NCBI GenBank assembly: GCA_030612945.1
Contig: JAUWMY010000129.1
Span: 1-6,899, forward strand
Direction of reading: 5' to 3'
Length of the DNA stretch: 6,899 nt
Origin: Desulfobacteraceae bacterium
Lineage (GTDB): Bacteria; Desulfobacterota; DSM-4660; Desulfatiglandales; Desulfatiglandaceae
Shown: piece by piece, positions 1 to 4,762 of the stretch
How positions within the stretch are numbered: the first letter of the stretch is position 1
Layout: each line of letters opens with the position of its first letter
The notes under the pieces: generated by a model
Seen by the model: only the letters and a program-made list of their open reading frames with translations
Databases searched by the model: none
What the model was told of the DNA's origin: nothing
Translations under genes and position numbers: made by a program

Positions 1-26
1 CGATAACTACTTCATTTGTCACTACA

Positions 27-59
27 AATTGTCAATAATCAATTGCTAATTGTCAATTG
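27..59. repeat. AT-rich short repeat cluster upstream of first gene
   Basis: The first 147 bases hold no gene that I can support. AATTGTCAAT occurs twice (27-36 and 48-57, a 21-base period), and CAATTG palindromes lie at 40-45 and 54-59. A separate 9-base direct repeat, AACTACTTC, is at 5-13 and 73-81. The block resembles degenerate intergenic repeat sequence. It could also contain the promoter of the downstream gene, but no convincing -35/-10 pair was found. Confidence 0.4.
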
Positions 60-147
60 TGAATTTTGCTACAACTACTTCTGAGGTTAAAAAAATGCTT
101 ATTTAAGCGCTTATGAGGATCAGGATGGTGGTATCTGAAAGAGGCTT

Positions 148-513
148 ATGGCGTATAAGGTTCTGGTAGTGGATGATGAGGAGAACATGCAGGTGCTCTT
201 AAAACGCGTGCTGGGCAAAGCAGGTTACGATGTTGAGTGCGCAGGCTCAGGAGCGGCAGCGCTTCGAATTGCCGAAGACAGGCCCTTTGACCTGGCTATT
301 GTCGATGTTTGCATGACGGAGATGGACGGAATCGAGGTGCTGAGAAGGCTCAAGGGCATTAACAGGCAACTACCGGTGATTATGATATCAGCCTATCCGG
401 CGTGGGGTAAAAAAGAGACCGCAGAGCGCATGGGCTGCGCGGGTTATTTGTCCAAACCGGTGGACATGAAATACTTAAAGGAGCTTATTAAGAAAGAACT
501 TGATGATTGTTAA
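148..513 (+). CDS. Single-domain response regulator (receiver domain only)
   Basis: A 121-residue cytoplasmic protein made only of a CheY-like receiver domain. The acidic pair D9-D10 would bind Mg2+, D53 (in AIVDVCMTEMDG) is the expected phosphoacceptor, S81 takes the conserved Ser/Thr position and K103 (SKPVD) is the conserved lysine, so the site looks intact. There is no DNA-binding or enzymatic output domain, so it probably acts by protein contact or as a phosphorelay intermediate. The ATG follows an AGAGG ribosome binding site at a short 3-base spacing. The next gene begins 28 bases downstream on the same strand, suggesting cotranscription with the membrane protein and, beyond the inserted element, the DASS transporter. 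No histidine kinase is visible, so the partner is unknown. The family call is secure; the pathway is not. Confidence 0.93.
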   Translation: MAYKVLVVDDEENMQVLLKRVLGKAGYDVECAGSGAAALRIAEDRPFDLAIVDVCMTEMDGIEVLRRLKGINRQLPVIMISAYPAWGKKETAERMGCAGYLSKPVDMKYLKELIKKELDDC

Positions 514-541
514 TTGTCGACAATCAGGGGGGGGAGGTGAT
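513..541 (+). promoter_or_regulatory. Palindrome, G8 tract and strong ribosome binding site
   Basis: ATTGTCGACAAT (513-524) is a perfect 12-base palindrome touching the stop codon of the preceding response regulator. It is followed by eight consecutive G residues (527-534) running into AGGTGAT and then ATG at 542. The GGGGAGGTGAT segment is a near-ideal Shine-Dalgarno sequence, which fixes the start of the membrane protein at 542 rather than at the in-frame upstream ATG at 500. Any role of the G8 tract in expression variation is speculation. Confidence 0.55.
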
Positions 542-994
542 ATGGTGGAAAGCGTCATGACAATGGAAATCAAAGGCCTGTCTCAAAAAACAGATAATAC
601 CCAGGGAAATGCAATGTATAGCAATGGAAAACGCTTGCGCAAAAGACCGATGGGGATTACGGTTTTGGGGGGGATCATGCTTGTTGGCGGTATATTCTGT
701 GCATGTGCTGCTTTTTCCAGGCTTCCGGCCAAAATTCTGGGACTGACACTTTCAGGGTGGCCGGCAATTATGATCTATTTACTCCAGGCCGGAATAAGTA
801 TATATATATTTAATGGATTCTTAAGGTTAAAGAGATATGCATGGAGCGTATATATGATATTTTTGGCTCTTGGGGTCGTCAATAAGCTTATTGATATCAT
901 ATCGTCCGGTTCATTTGACCCGTTGGCGCCTATTGTACTCATGTGTTTGTTCGGATATTATATATATAGGAAAAAACGGATCTTTGTTAATTAG
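542..994 (+). CDS. Small four-helix integral membrane protein, unknown function
   Basis: A 150-residue protein with a polar, basic N-terminus (about residues 1-37, ending RLRKRPMG) and four predicted membrane segments at roughly 38-58, 73-93, 98-118 and 128-143, then a basic tail (YRKKRIFVN). I do not recognise a named family and no catalytic motif is visible. The ATG at 542 was chosen for its GGGGAGGTGAT ribosome binding site; the in-frame ATG at 500 would overlap the preceding gene and translate the G-rich leader. The gene contains a G7 run in the first membrane segment. Its stop codon TAG has its last base supplied by the inserted element that begins at 994; the uninterrupted sequence would have ended in TAA after the same Asn codon. 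Position between a receiver protein and a DASS transporter suggests an accessory role to either, as inference only. Confidence 0.75.
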   Translation: MVESVMTMEIKGLSQKTDNTQGNAMYSNGKRLRKRPMGITVLGGIMLVGGIFCACAAFSRLPAKILGLTLSGWPAIMIYLLQAGISIYIFNGFLRLKRYAWSVYMIFLALGVVNKLIDIISSGSFDPLAPIVLMCLFGYYIYRKKRIFVN

Positions 995-1177
995 TAGCCC
1001 CGCCGTGGCGGGGCTTGAAATTGGAAATTGGAAATTTGGGAGAGATGAAACGAGTTTACGAGTTGGATGTTTACAAACTGGCAGAAGCGTTATCAGATAT
1101 GGTCTGGCACGACTTTGATAAGTGGAACAAAAAGGTTCAGGCCAAATTTCCAATTTCAACGTTCCGTGAACGGTTAC
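994..1177 (+). mobile_element. IVP-fragment element with terminal inverted repeats and 8-bp target duplication
   Basis: A 184-bp insertion bounded by the exact direct repeat GTTAATTA (986-993 and 1178-1185). Its ends are imperfect inverted repeats: the left end starts GTAGCC and contains TTGAAATTGGAAATT, and the reverse complement of the right end starts GTAACCGTTCACGG and continues to TTGAAATTGGAAATTTGG. The interior carries the start of a four-helix-bundle (IVP) reading frame that is cut off. No transposase is present. The same termini recur around a much shorter interior at 4612-4705. The structure is MITE-like, or akin to the stem-bounded intervening sequences found in some 23S rRNA genes. 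Removing it and one repeat copy would join the membrane-protein gene to the DASS gene with a spacer of about 65 bases. Confidence 0.75.
996..1015. repeat. Perfect GC-rich hairpin at left end of inserted element
   Basis: AGCCCCGCC (996-1004) and GGCGGGGCT (1007-1015) are exact reverse complements separated by GT. In the second copy of the element (4612 onward) the equivalent place holds GTAGCCGTTCACGGCTTG, also a small hairpin, so the structure is conserved although the sequence differs. There is no T tract on either side, so it is not a standard intrinsic terminator, though it could stall or stabilise a transcript. Confidence 0.65.
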
Positions 1178-1182
1178 GTTAA
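1045..1182 (+). pseudogene. Truncated four-helix-bundle / 23S rRNA intervening-sequence (IVP) protein
   Basis: A 45-codon reading frame beginning MKRVYELDVYKLAEALSD and continuing MVWHDFDKWNKKVQ. This resembles the first helix of the IVP or S23 four-helix-bundle family, whose full members are about 115-130 residues and continue with a region around SIAANIAEGYGR that is absent here. After codon 32 the frame runs straight into the right inverted repeat of the element (AKFPISTFRERLR) and stops at TAA, whose bases come from the target duplication. An SD-like GGGAGAG sits just before the ATG. It is best read as an internally deleted remnant; the short peptide could still be made. The family assignment is from memory of the N-terminal pattern and needs a profile search. 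Confidence 0.65.
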
Positions 1183-1250
1183 TTAATACCTGGGTTGAGT
1201 GGTTTAAAGGATAAAAGTCAGAAAATCTATATAAAGGAGGAAACGAAAAA

Positions 1251-2873
1251 ATGGAACATGGAGCAACTGTACCAGTAGAAACGTACAAGACTTTTTCCGG
1301 GAAATGGTGGAAAGGAAAGCCAGGATTCCAGCCTGGTATCATATTAGCCTTACTCATCTTTTTTGTTACTGTCACTTTTATAATACCCCCACCGCAGAGT
1401 ATGATAGACCTCGTGCAGCAGGAAGATGTGTTGGGCGCCAAGTATAAGGAAGGAACACACAGCTTCCTTGGTTCTTACAACAAGGTTATGCACGCTGATT
1501 ACACGGCTGAACAGGTGGCCTGGAAGATGAAGTTATGCGTGGCCATGCTTTTTACCATCGCTCTTCTCTGGGGCACTGAGGCGATCAGCCTGGCGTGTAC
1601 AGACATCCTGATCGGTGTTATTATGTATTGCTTTATGCTGTTACCAATAAATGAGATATCAAGGGCCTATATGAAGGACGCTGTATTTTTTGTCCTGGGT
1701 GTTCTTATACTGGCAGCAGCAGTCGGGGTAACAAAGCTTGACAGGAGGATCGGCGTTATTCTCCTGGGCAGGGTAAAGGGGCTAAAGGGTTTTTGTTTTA
1801 TTTTCTTTCCTGTTTTGGCCATGATTGCAGGGTTTCTTTCAGAACATGCCCTGGTTGCTCTTTTGTGTCCGATCCTGGCCGGTGTCTATCTGGCAGGAGA
1901 AAAAGCAGGCTGTACCAAGAAGCAGCTTCACGCCCTTGCCTGCACCCTTTTTCTCGGCCTCTGTTTTTGCGCCAACTGCGGTGGTTCGGGATCTCCGGCT
2001 GTTGGTGGCCGCGCTGCTATAATGATCGGTTATTTTTCAGACTACAACCTGCCCATGGATTTTCTCACATGGATGATGTATGGTTTCCCAGTTGTGCCGC
2101 CTCTTGCTTTAGCCTGTGGTTTTTGGGTATATTTTACCATGGCCAAAAGGACCGGGCCTGCCCTTAACATGGACCTGGGTCATATAATGAAAAAGGCCTC
2201 TGAGGGTATGGGACCTCTTAAAGGAAAAGAGCTTGTCATGGCTATCCTGTTTGTGGCGCAGGTTGTTGCATGGATGGCTTTAAGCGGGTCAATCGGCCTT
2301 GGCGGCGCGACCATGCTGATAGTCTTTTTCATCCTGGTTACAGGCCTGATGACCTGGGAAGATGTCCAGCAAAGGGTGCGCTTTGATGTTGTAGGGCTTT
2401 ATGCCGGTGCGTGCGCCATGGGCATTGCCCTAAAATATACGGGCGCTGGTGTGTGGCTGGCCCAGACATTTGTGTCAGTCCTGCCGACGTTTTTCCACGA
2501 AGGCATGGGTATTGTGCTTGCCTCAAGTCTTATCACTACTATAGTTACCAACTTCATGAGTGACGGCGCAGCAGTCGGCTCTTTGGGGCCTGTGGTTCTC
2601 CCTATGGCCGCTATAGGCGGTGTACATCTGTGGAAGGTGGGACTTGCCTGTTCTTTCGGGTCTTCTTATGCCCACGGCATGATCGTAGGCACAGTAAATA
2701 ACGCTATAGCCTACGGTATGGCCAAACATCCGGAAACAGGCGAGCAGCTCATTAGCCCGTTTGACTTCATCAAGTATGGCGTACCATTTGTTTTTATATC
2801 CGTACTGATCCTGTGGGTGGTGTGCTTCTTCGGGTATTGGCAACTCCTGCCCTGGCCTGAACTGCCGGTGTAG
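1251..2873 (+). CDS. DASS/SLC13-family (ion transporter superfamily) anion symporter
   Basis: A 540-residue polytopic inner-membrane protein with 11 or more hydrophobic segments, matching the usual length of divalent anion:Na+ symporters, which import dicarboxylates, sulfate or similar anions. A first helix at about 28-46 is followed by a polar loop of roughly 45 residues, then the core. The two inverted half-repeats show the expected helix-hairpin landmarks: half one has FLSEHALVALL (S197-E198-H199) then CGGSGSPAVGG (243-252); half two has TNFMSDGAAVGS (S437-D438-G439) then GTVNNAIAYG (480-489), equivalent to GTPPNAI. The canonical SNT triplets are thus replaced by SEH and SDG, and substrate cannot be assigned. 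The start has AAAGGAGG at 1233-1240, spaced 10 bases. An intrinsic terminator follows the stop. Upstream lie the membrane protein and response regulator, separated by the inserted element. Confidence 0.88.
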   Translation: MEHGATVPVETYKTFSGKWWKGKPGFQPGIILALLIFFVTVTFIIPPPQSMIDLVQQEDVLGAKYKEGTHSFLGSYNKVMHADYTAEQVAWKMKLCVAMLFTIALLWGTEAISLACTDILIGVIMYCFMLLPINEISRAYMKDAVFFVLGVLILAAAVGVTKLDRRIGVILLGRVKGLKGFCFIFFPVLAMIAGFLSEHALVALLCPILAGVYLAGEKAGCTKKQLHALACTLFLGLCFCANCGGSGSPAVGGRAAIMIGYFSDYNLPMDFLTWMMYGFPVVPPLALACGFWVYFTMAKRTGPALNMDLGHIMKKASEGMGPLKGKELVMAILFVAQVVAWMALSGSIGLGGATMLIVFFILVTGLMTWEDVQQRVRFDVVGLYAGACAMGIALKYTGAGVWLAQTFVSVLPTFFHEGMGIVLASSLITTIVTNFMSDGAAVGSLGPVVLPMAAIGGVHLWKVGLACSFGSSYAHGMIVGTVNNAIAYGMAKHPETGEQLISPFDFIKYGVPFVFISVLILWVVCFFGYWQLLPWPELPV

Positions 2874-2895
2874 TAAACCATACTTTTAAAGGGGC

Positions 2896-2930
2896 AATAG
2901 AGGCCCTTTGTAAAGGGGCCTCTATTTTTT
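2896..2930 (+). terminator. Rho-independent terminator after DASS gene
   Basis: AATAGAGGCCC (2896-2906) pairs with GGGCCTCTATT (2916-2926) as an 11-base-pair stem around a short loop, and the 3' arm runs into six T residues (2925-2930). It lies 22 bases after the DASS stop codon in the correct orientation, so the DASS transcript most likely ends here and the following gene needs its own promoter or read-through. Confidence 0.85.
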
Positions 2931-2971
2931 ACACTCCCCTATTCCCCTCTCGAGGGGGGAATGGGGGGTGT
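2931..2971. repeat. C-rich/G-rich imperfect palindrome, dispersed-repeat type
   Basis: ACACTCCCC followed by ATTCCCCTC on the left mirrors GAGGGGGG and AATGGGGGGTGT on the right, centred on CTCGAG at about 2949-2954. The 41-base structure folds into a long imperfect hairpin directly after the terminator and ends only two bases before the AAGGA ribosome binding site of the next gene. It resembles CCCCT/AGGGG intergenic palindromes that I associate with Desulfobacterota-type genomes. It could affect translation or mRNA stability of the downstream gene. Confidence 0.6.
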
Positions 2972-2983
2972 TAAGGATATAAT

Positions 2984-3976
2984 ATGTCAGGAAGGATAAT
3001 TACAGAAAGAGTCAGTGTTATCCGGTCAAGGCACAATGCCAGGTACTCTGCGTGGACAGTCCGGTATCTGACAGGACCAAGTTTCTTTTTGCTGGGTTTC
3101 CTTTTGCTGGCGCTTGCTCCCTCAACACTTTATGGGGCAGAAGGCAGCCTGTATACGGATGCCGGCGCTCACTTTTCTTTTGCCATGCCCGCTGGTGTTC
3201 AAGAGATCTCGCAAGATTGGCTGGATAAGAGTTTATTTGATTTGCAGCGTCTCAAATGGTGCAAAGACGCTGTAGAGAAGTATGACAAGACCTTTGTGTA
3301 TTTAAATGACAATGCAGACCAAACAGCAAACGGCCTTGTTCTTTTTGGTGTAAAGACATACAAACATGAAAGAAAGCGCTATAAGGTCTTTACTGATCGC
3401 ATTGCGACAGATGAATTTTTTGAGCCCGAGGTGATCAAGAATTTCAGTGAGGAGACAGAAAAAAGACTCACTGAAAAAGGAGCTAAAGATGTCATCGTAG
3501 GCGCCCAGGTCCTGAATAAAAATAGAAAGAATTTCAGTTTTACCTGTAGCTATATCCTTCCCGGGGAAGATGAGACAAAAGAATTCCATTGGGTGTTTCT
3601 GGGACGGACTCACATAGTCTATCTTGATCTTAATCTTTATGCAGCAGATGATATGGCCAAATATCAGAGTCTGATCGAAGATGTTGCCGGTTCTTTCAAG
3701 TTTGAACAAGGCTTTGAGGCAAGGGAGTCGTACGTTGACGCCTCTGTAAATAAGATAGGAGAGTATAAACTGTTTGGAATCAGTTTCTCTGATCTGGGAA
3801 GGTCGATGATAGCGATTTCCTTGATCATACTTATTTTAAATCTTATACTTGGACATTTCACCAATCCCAGGAAAGGGCGTTATGCAGCAATAACAGAATT
3901 TTGTCAAAGAAATAAGATGTGGACAAGACTTGCAACAGTTCCTATAGGTATATCCTTATACCTGGCACACTGTTAG
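2984..3976 (+). CDS. Exported, C-terminally membrane-anchored protein of unknown function (PsbP-like fold possible)
   Basis: A 330-residue protein. Residues 1-33 form an unusually long basic N-region, followed by a hydrophobic stretch (FFLLGFLLLALAPSTLYGA, about 34-52) ending in a plausible signal-peptidase site before EGSLY. Residues 55-245 are soluble, with an opening HFSFAMPAGV and an ending YLDLNLYAADDMAKYQ plus a GSFKFE motif. This pattern recalls PsbP/DUF1795-like extracytoplasmic domains, though that is inference. A membrane helix follows at about 274-292 (IAISLIILILNLILG), with a basic cytoplasmic tail. The start is set by AAGGA six bases upstream of the ATG. The next gene, a response regulator, starts 36 bases downstream with a strong ribosome binding site. 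Near the 3' end another frame reads LIPGTLLGLLLNRL, so the natural C-terminus could have been altered by a frameshift. I do not recognise a characterised homologue. Confidence 0.8.
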   Translation: MSGRIITERVSVIRSRHNARYSAWTVRYLTGPSFFLLGFLLLALAPSTLYGAEGSLYTDAGAHFSFAMPAGVQEISQDWLDKSLFDLQRLKWCKDAVEKYDKTFVYLNDNADQTANGLVLFGVKTYKHERKRYKVFTDRIATDEFFEPEVIKNFSEETEKRLTEKGAKDVIVGAQVLNKNRKNFSFTCSYILPGEDETKEFHWVFLGRTHIVYLDLNLYAADDMAKYQSLIEDVAGSFKFEQGFEARESYVDASVNKIGEYKLFGISFSDLGRSMIAISLIILILNLILGHFTNPRKGRYAAITEFCQRNKMWTRLATVPIGISLYLAHC

Positions 3977-4012
3977 GACTTTTGCTGAACAGATTAACAA
4001 GGAGGAATACTA

Positions 4013-4465
4013 ATGAACGAGTTTAGGGTGTTGGTCGTAGACGATGAGGATGATTTCCGGGAAACTTTTGTAAAACGTCTTGAAAAGAGGAACCTGAGCG
4101 TTACCGAAGCGGAGAGCGGTGAAAAGGCTATGGAAATTTTGGACGGAAAGCTTTTTGATGTGGTGATACTCGATGTCAAGATGCCGGGTATGGACGGCAT
4201 AGAGACCCTTCGGGAGATGAAGCGAAAGCGTCCGCTTATGGAGGTAATTATGCTTACCGGTCATGCGACCGTGGAGTCGGGTGTTGAAGGGATGAAATTA
4301 GGCGCCTTTGATTATATAATGAAACCGGTGGAACTTGATGAGTTGATGCAAAAGATGGCAGGGGCCTACGAGAAGAAAACAGCCCACGAAGAGAAGATCC
4401 GGGAGGCCAGGGTCCTCGAGCTAACGGCTCATCCCGGACGGGGAGTAAAAATAGAGGAGCTATAA
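4013..4465 (+). CDS. Response regulator, receiver domain with short C-terminal extension
   Basis: A 150-residue protein whose receiver domain spans about residues 4-118. The acidic pair D10-D11, phosphoacceptor D54 (VVILDVKMPGMDG), T82 (MLTGHA) and K104 (IMKPV) are all present. A charged extension of about 30 residues (EKKTAHEEKIREARVLELTA and beyond) follows, without a recognisable output domain. The start has AAGGAGG seven bases before the ATG. It is placed behind the exported protein of unknown function and may be cotranscribed with it. The coding sequence for the last residues (from A132) is repeated 72 bases further on, outside the gene, so this locus has been rearranged and the present C-terminus may not be ancestral. 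Receiver-only function is likely: phosphorelay or protein-protein control, not direct DNA binding. Confidence 0.92.
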   Translation: MNEFRVLVVDDEDDFRETFVKRLEKRNLSVTEAESGEKAMEILDGKLFDVVILDVKMPGMDGIETLREMKRKRPLMEVIMLTGHATVESGVEGMKLGAFDYIMKPVELDELMQKMAGAYEKKTAHEEKIREARVLELTAHPGRGVKIEEL

Positions 4466-4514
4466 CCATGACTGAAAGCCAGGGTCCTCGATCTGACGGC
4501 TCATCCCGGACGGG
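4406..4514 (+). repeat. 37-bp direct repeat of response-regulator 3' coding sequence
   Basis: Positions 4406-4442 and 4478-4514 match at 35 of 37 bases. They lie in the same reading phase, 72 bases apart. The two differences are GAG to GAT (Glu to Asp) and CTA to CTG (silent), that is, conservative coding changes. The first copy is inside the 4013-4465 gene and the second lies after its stop. The 35 bases between include that stop and an ATG at 4468 preceded by GAGGAG, a plausible start of a gene that no longer continues. Confidence 0.85.
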
Positions 4515-4543
4515 TATTTGAACAGGTTAAGAAAAATTCGTAA
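4478..4543 (+). pseudogene. Orphan C-terminal fragment of a second response regulator
   Basis: Reading from 4478 gives ARVLDLTAHPGRVFEQVKKN, then S and a TAA at 4541-4543, closely similar to the C-terminus of the preceding response regulator (ARVLELTAHPGRGVKIEEL). No start codon or receiver domain belongs to it. It is best explained as the surviving 3' end of a paralogous response-regulator gene whose body was lost, perhaps with the gene that began at 4468 (MTES and so on, now running only 17 codons). A small duplication followed by divergence is the alternative. Confidence 0.5.
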
Positions 4544-4558
4544 AAAGTCATACACTAA

Positions 4559-4590
4559 GTCATTGCGAGGAGTGCAACGACGAAGCAATC
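4559..4590. repeat. CATTGCGAGGAG-type dispersed repeat
   Basis: CATTGCGAGGAG (4561-4572) followed by GACGAAGCAATC (4579-4590) forms an imperfect inverted repeat with complementary ends ATTGC and GCAAT. The sequence strongly resembles a repeat that I recall occurring many times between genes in various bacteria, including Desulfobacterota. It lies between the response-regulator fragment and the short element copy and has no coding potential. Confidence 0.6.
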
Positions 4591-4593
4591 TAA

Positions 4594-4615
4594 TAAATAC
4601 GTAGTAAATACGTAG
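4594..4615. repeat. 11-bp tandem duplication at edge of short element
   Basis: TAAATACGTAG occurs twice back to back (4594-4604 and 4605-4615). The second unit overlaps the first four bases (GTAG) of the element that starts at 4612, so it may reflect an insertion-related or slippage event at that boundary. Confidence 0.8.
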
Positions 4616-4705
4616 CCGTTCACGGCTTGAAACTTGAAATTGGAAATTTGGGAGAAAGCAGGCCAAATTTCCAATTTCTAATTTCAACGTTCCGTGAACG
4701 CTTAC
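4612..4705. mobile_element. Short MITE-like copy of the inserted element, nearly all inverted repeat
   Basis: The left arm (about 4612-4652) begins GTAGCCGTTCACGG and ends GAAATTGGAAATTTGG. The reverse complement of the right arm (about 4663-4705) begins GTAAGCGTTCACGG and ends the same way. The arms thus pair over about 40 bases around a small core (GAGAAAGCAGG). The right end matches the 994-1177 element closely (CAACGTTCCGTGAACG then G or C then TTAC), and the shared segments TTGGAAATTTGGGAGA and CAGGCCAAATTTCC flank the interior in both. The IVP reading frame is entirely missing. No flanking target duplication is visible at this copy. Confidence 0.7.
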
Positions 4706-4720
4706 GATTTTATTAAGTTT

Positions 4721-4755
4721 GCCCCTCCCTCTCCGTCAAAGGAAGAGGAAGGGGC
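4721..4755. terminator. Hairpin between convergent genes, possible bidirectional terminator
   Basis: GCCCCTCCCTCTCC and GGAAGAGGAAGGGGC pair imperfectly around GTCAAA. The hairpin ends eight bases beyond the stop codon of the minus-strand response regulator and would be the natural place for transcripts of that operon to end. Neither side has a good T tract, so it may be a dispersed palindrome rather than a true intrinsic terminator. Confidence 0.4.
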
Positions 4756-4762
4756 GTTAATC

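Noticed and set aside
500..541. Upstream in-frame start (ATG 500) for the small membrane protein
   Set aside because: It would overlap the preceding gene and translate a poly-G leader, whereas ATG 542 has a near-ideal ribosome binding site.
996..1015. Intrinsic terminator after the small membrane protein
   Set aside because: The hairpin is perfect, but there is no T tract on either strand and it belongs to the inserted element's end.
1104..1119. TGGCAC-containing sigma-54-like -24/-12 promoter
   Set aside because: TGGCAC is followed at the proper spacing by TGAT rather than TTGC, and the bases are explained as codons (WHDFDK) of the IVP fragment.
911..1441. Minus-strand open frame of 176 codons
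   Set aside because: It runs antisense across the end of the membrane-protein gene, the inserted element and the start of the DASS gene. Part of its product is just the translated inverted repeat (LPNFQFPISS), and it has no good ribosome binding site.
4594..4615. CRISPR-like or iteron array
   Set aside because: There are only two 11-base units with no spacers and no associated genes.
4460..4687. Minus-strand open frame of 75 codons
   Set aside because: Its coding content is the translated repeat arms and dispersed repeat (FLPNFQFQVSS), with no recognisable domain.
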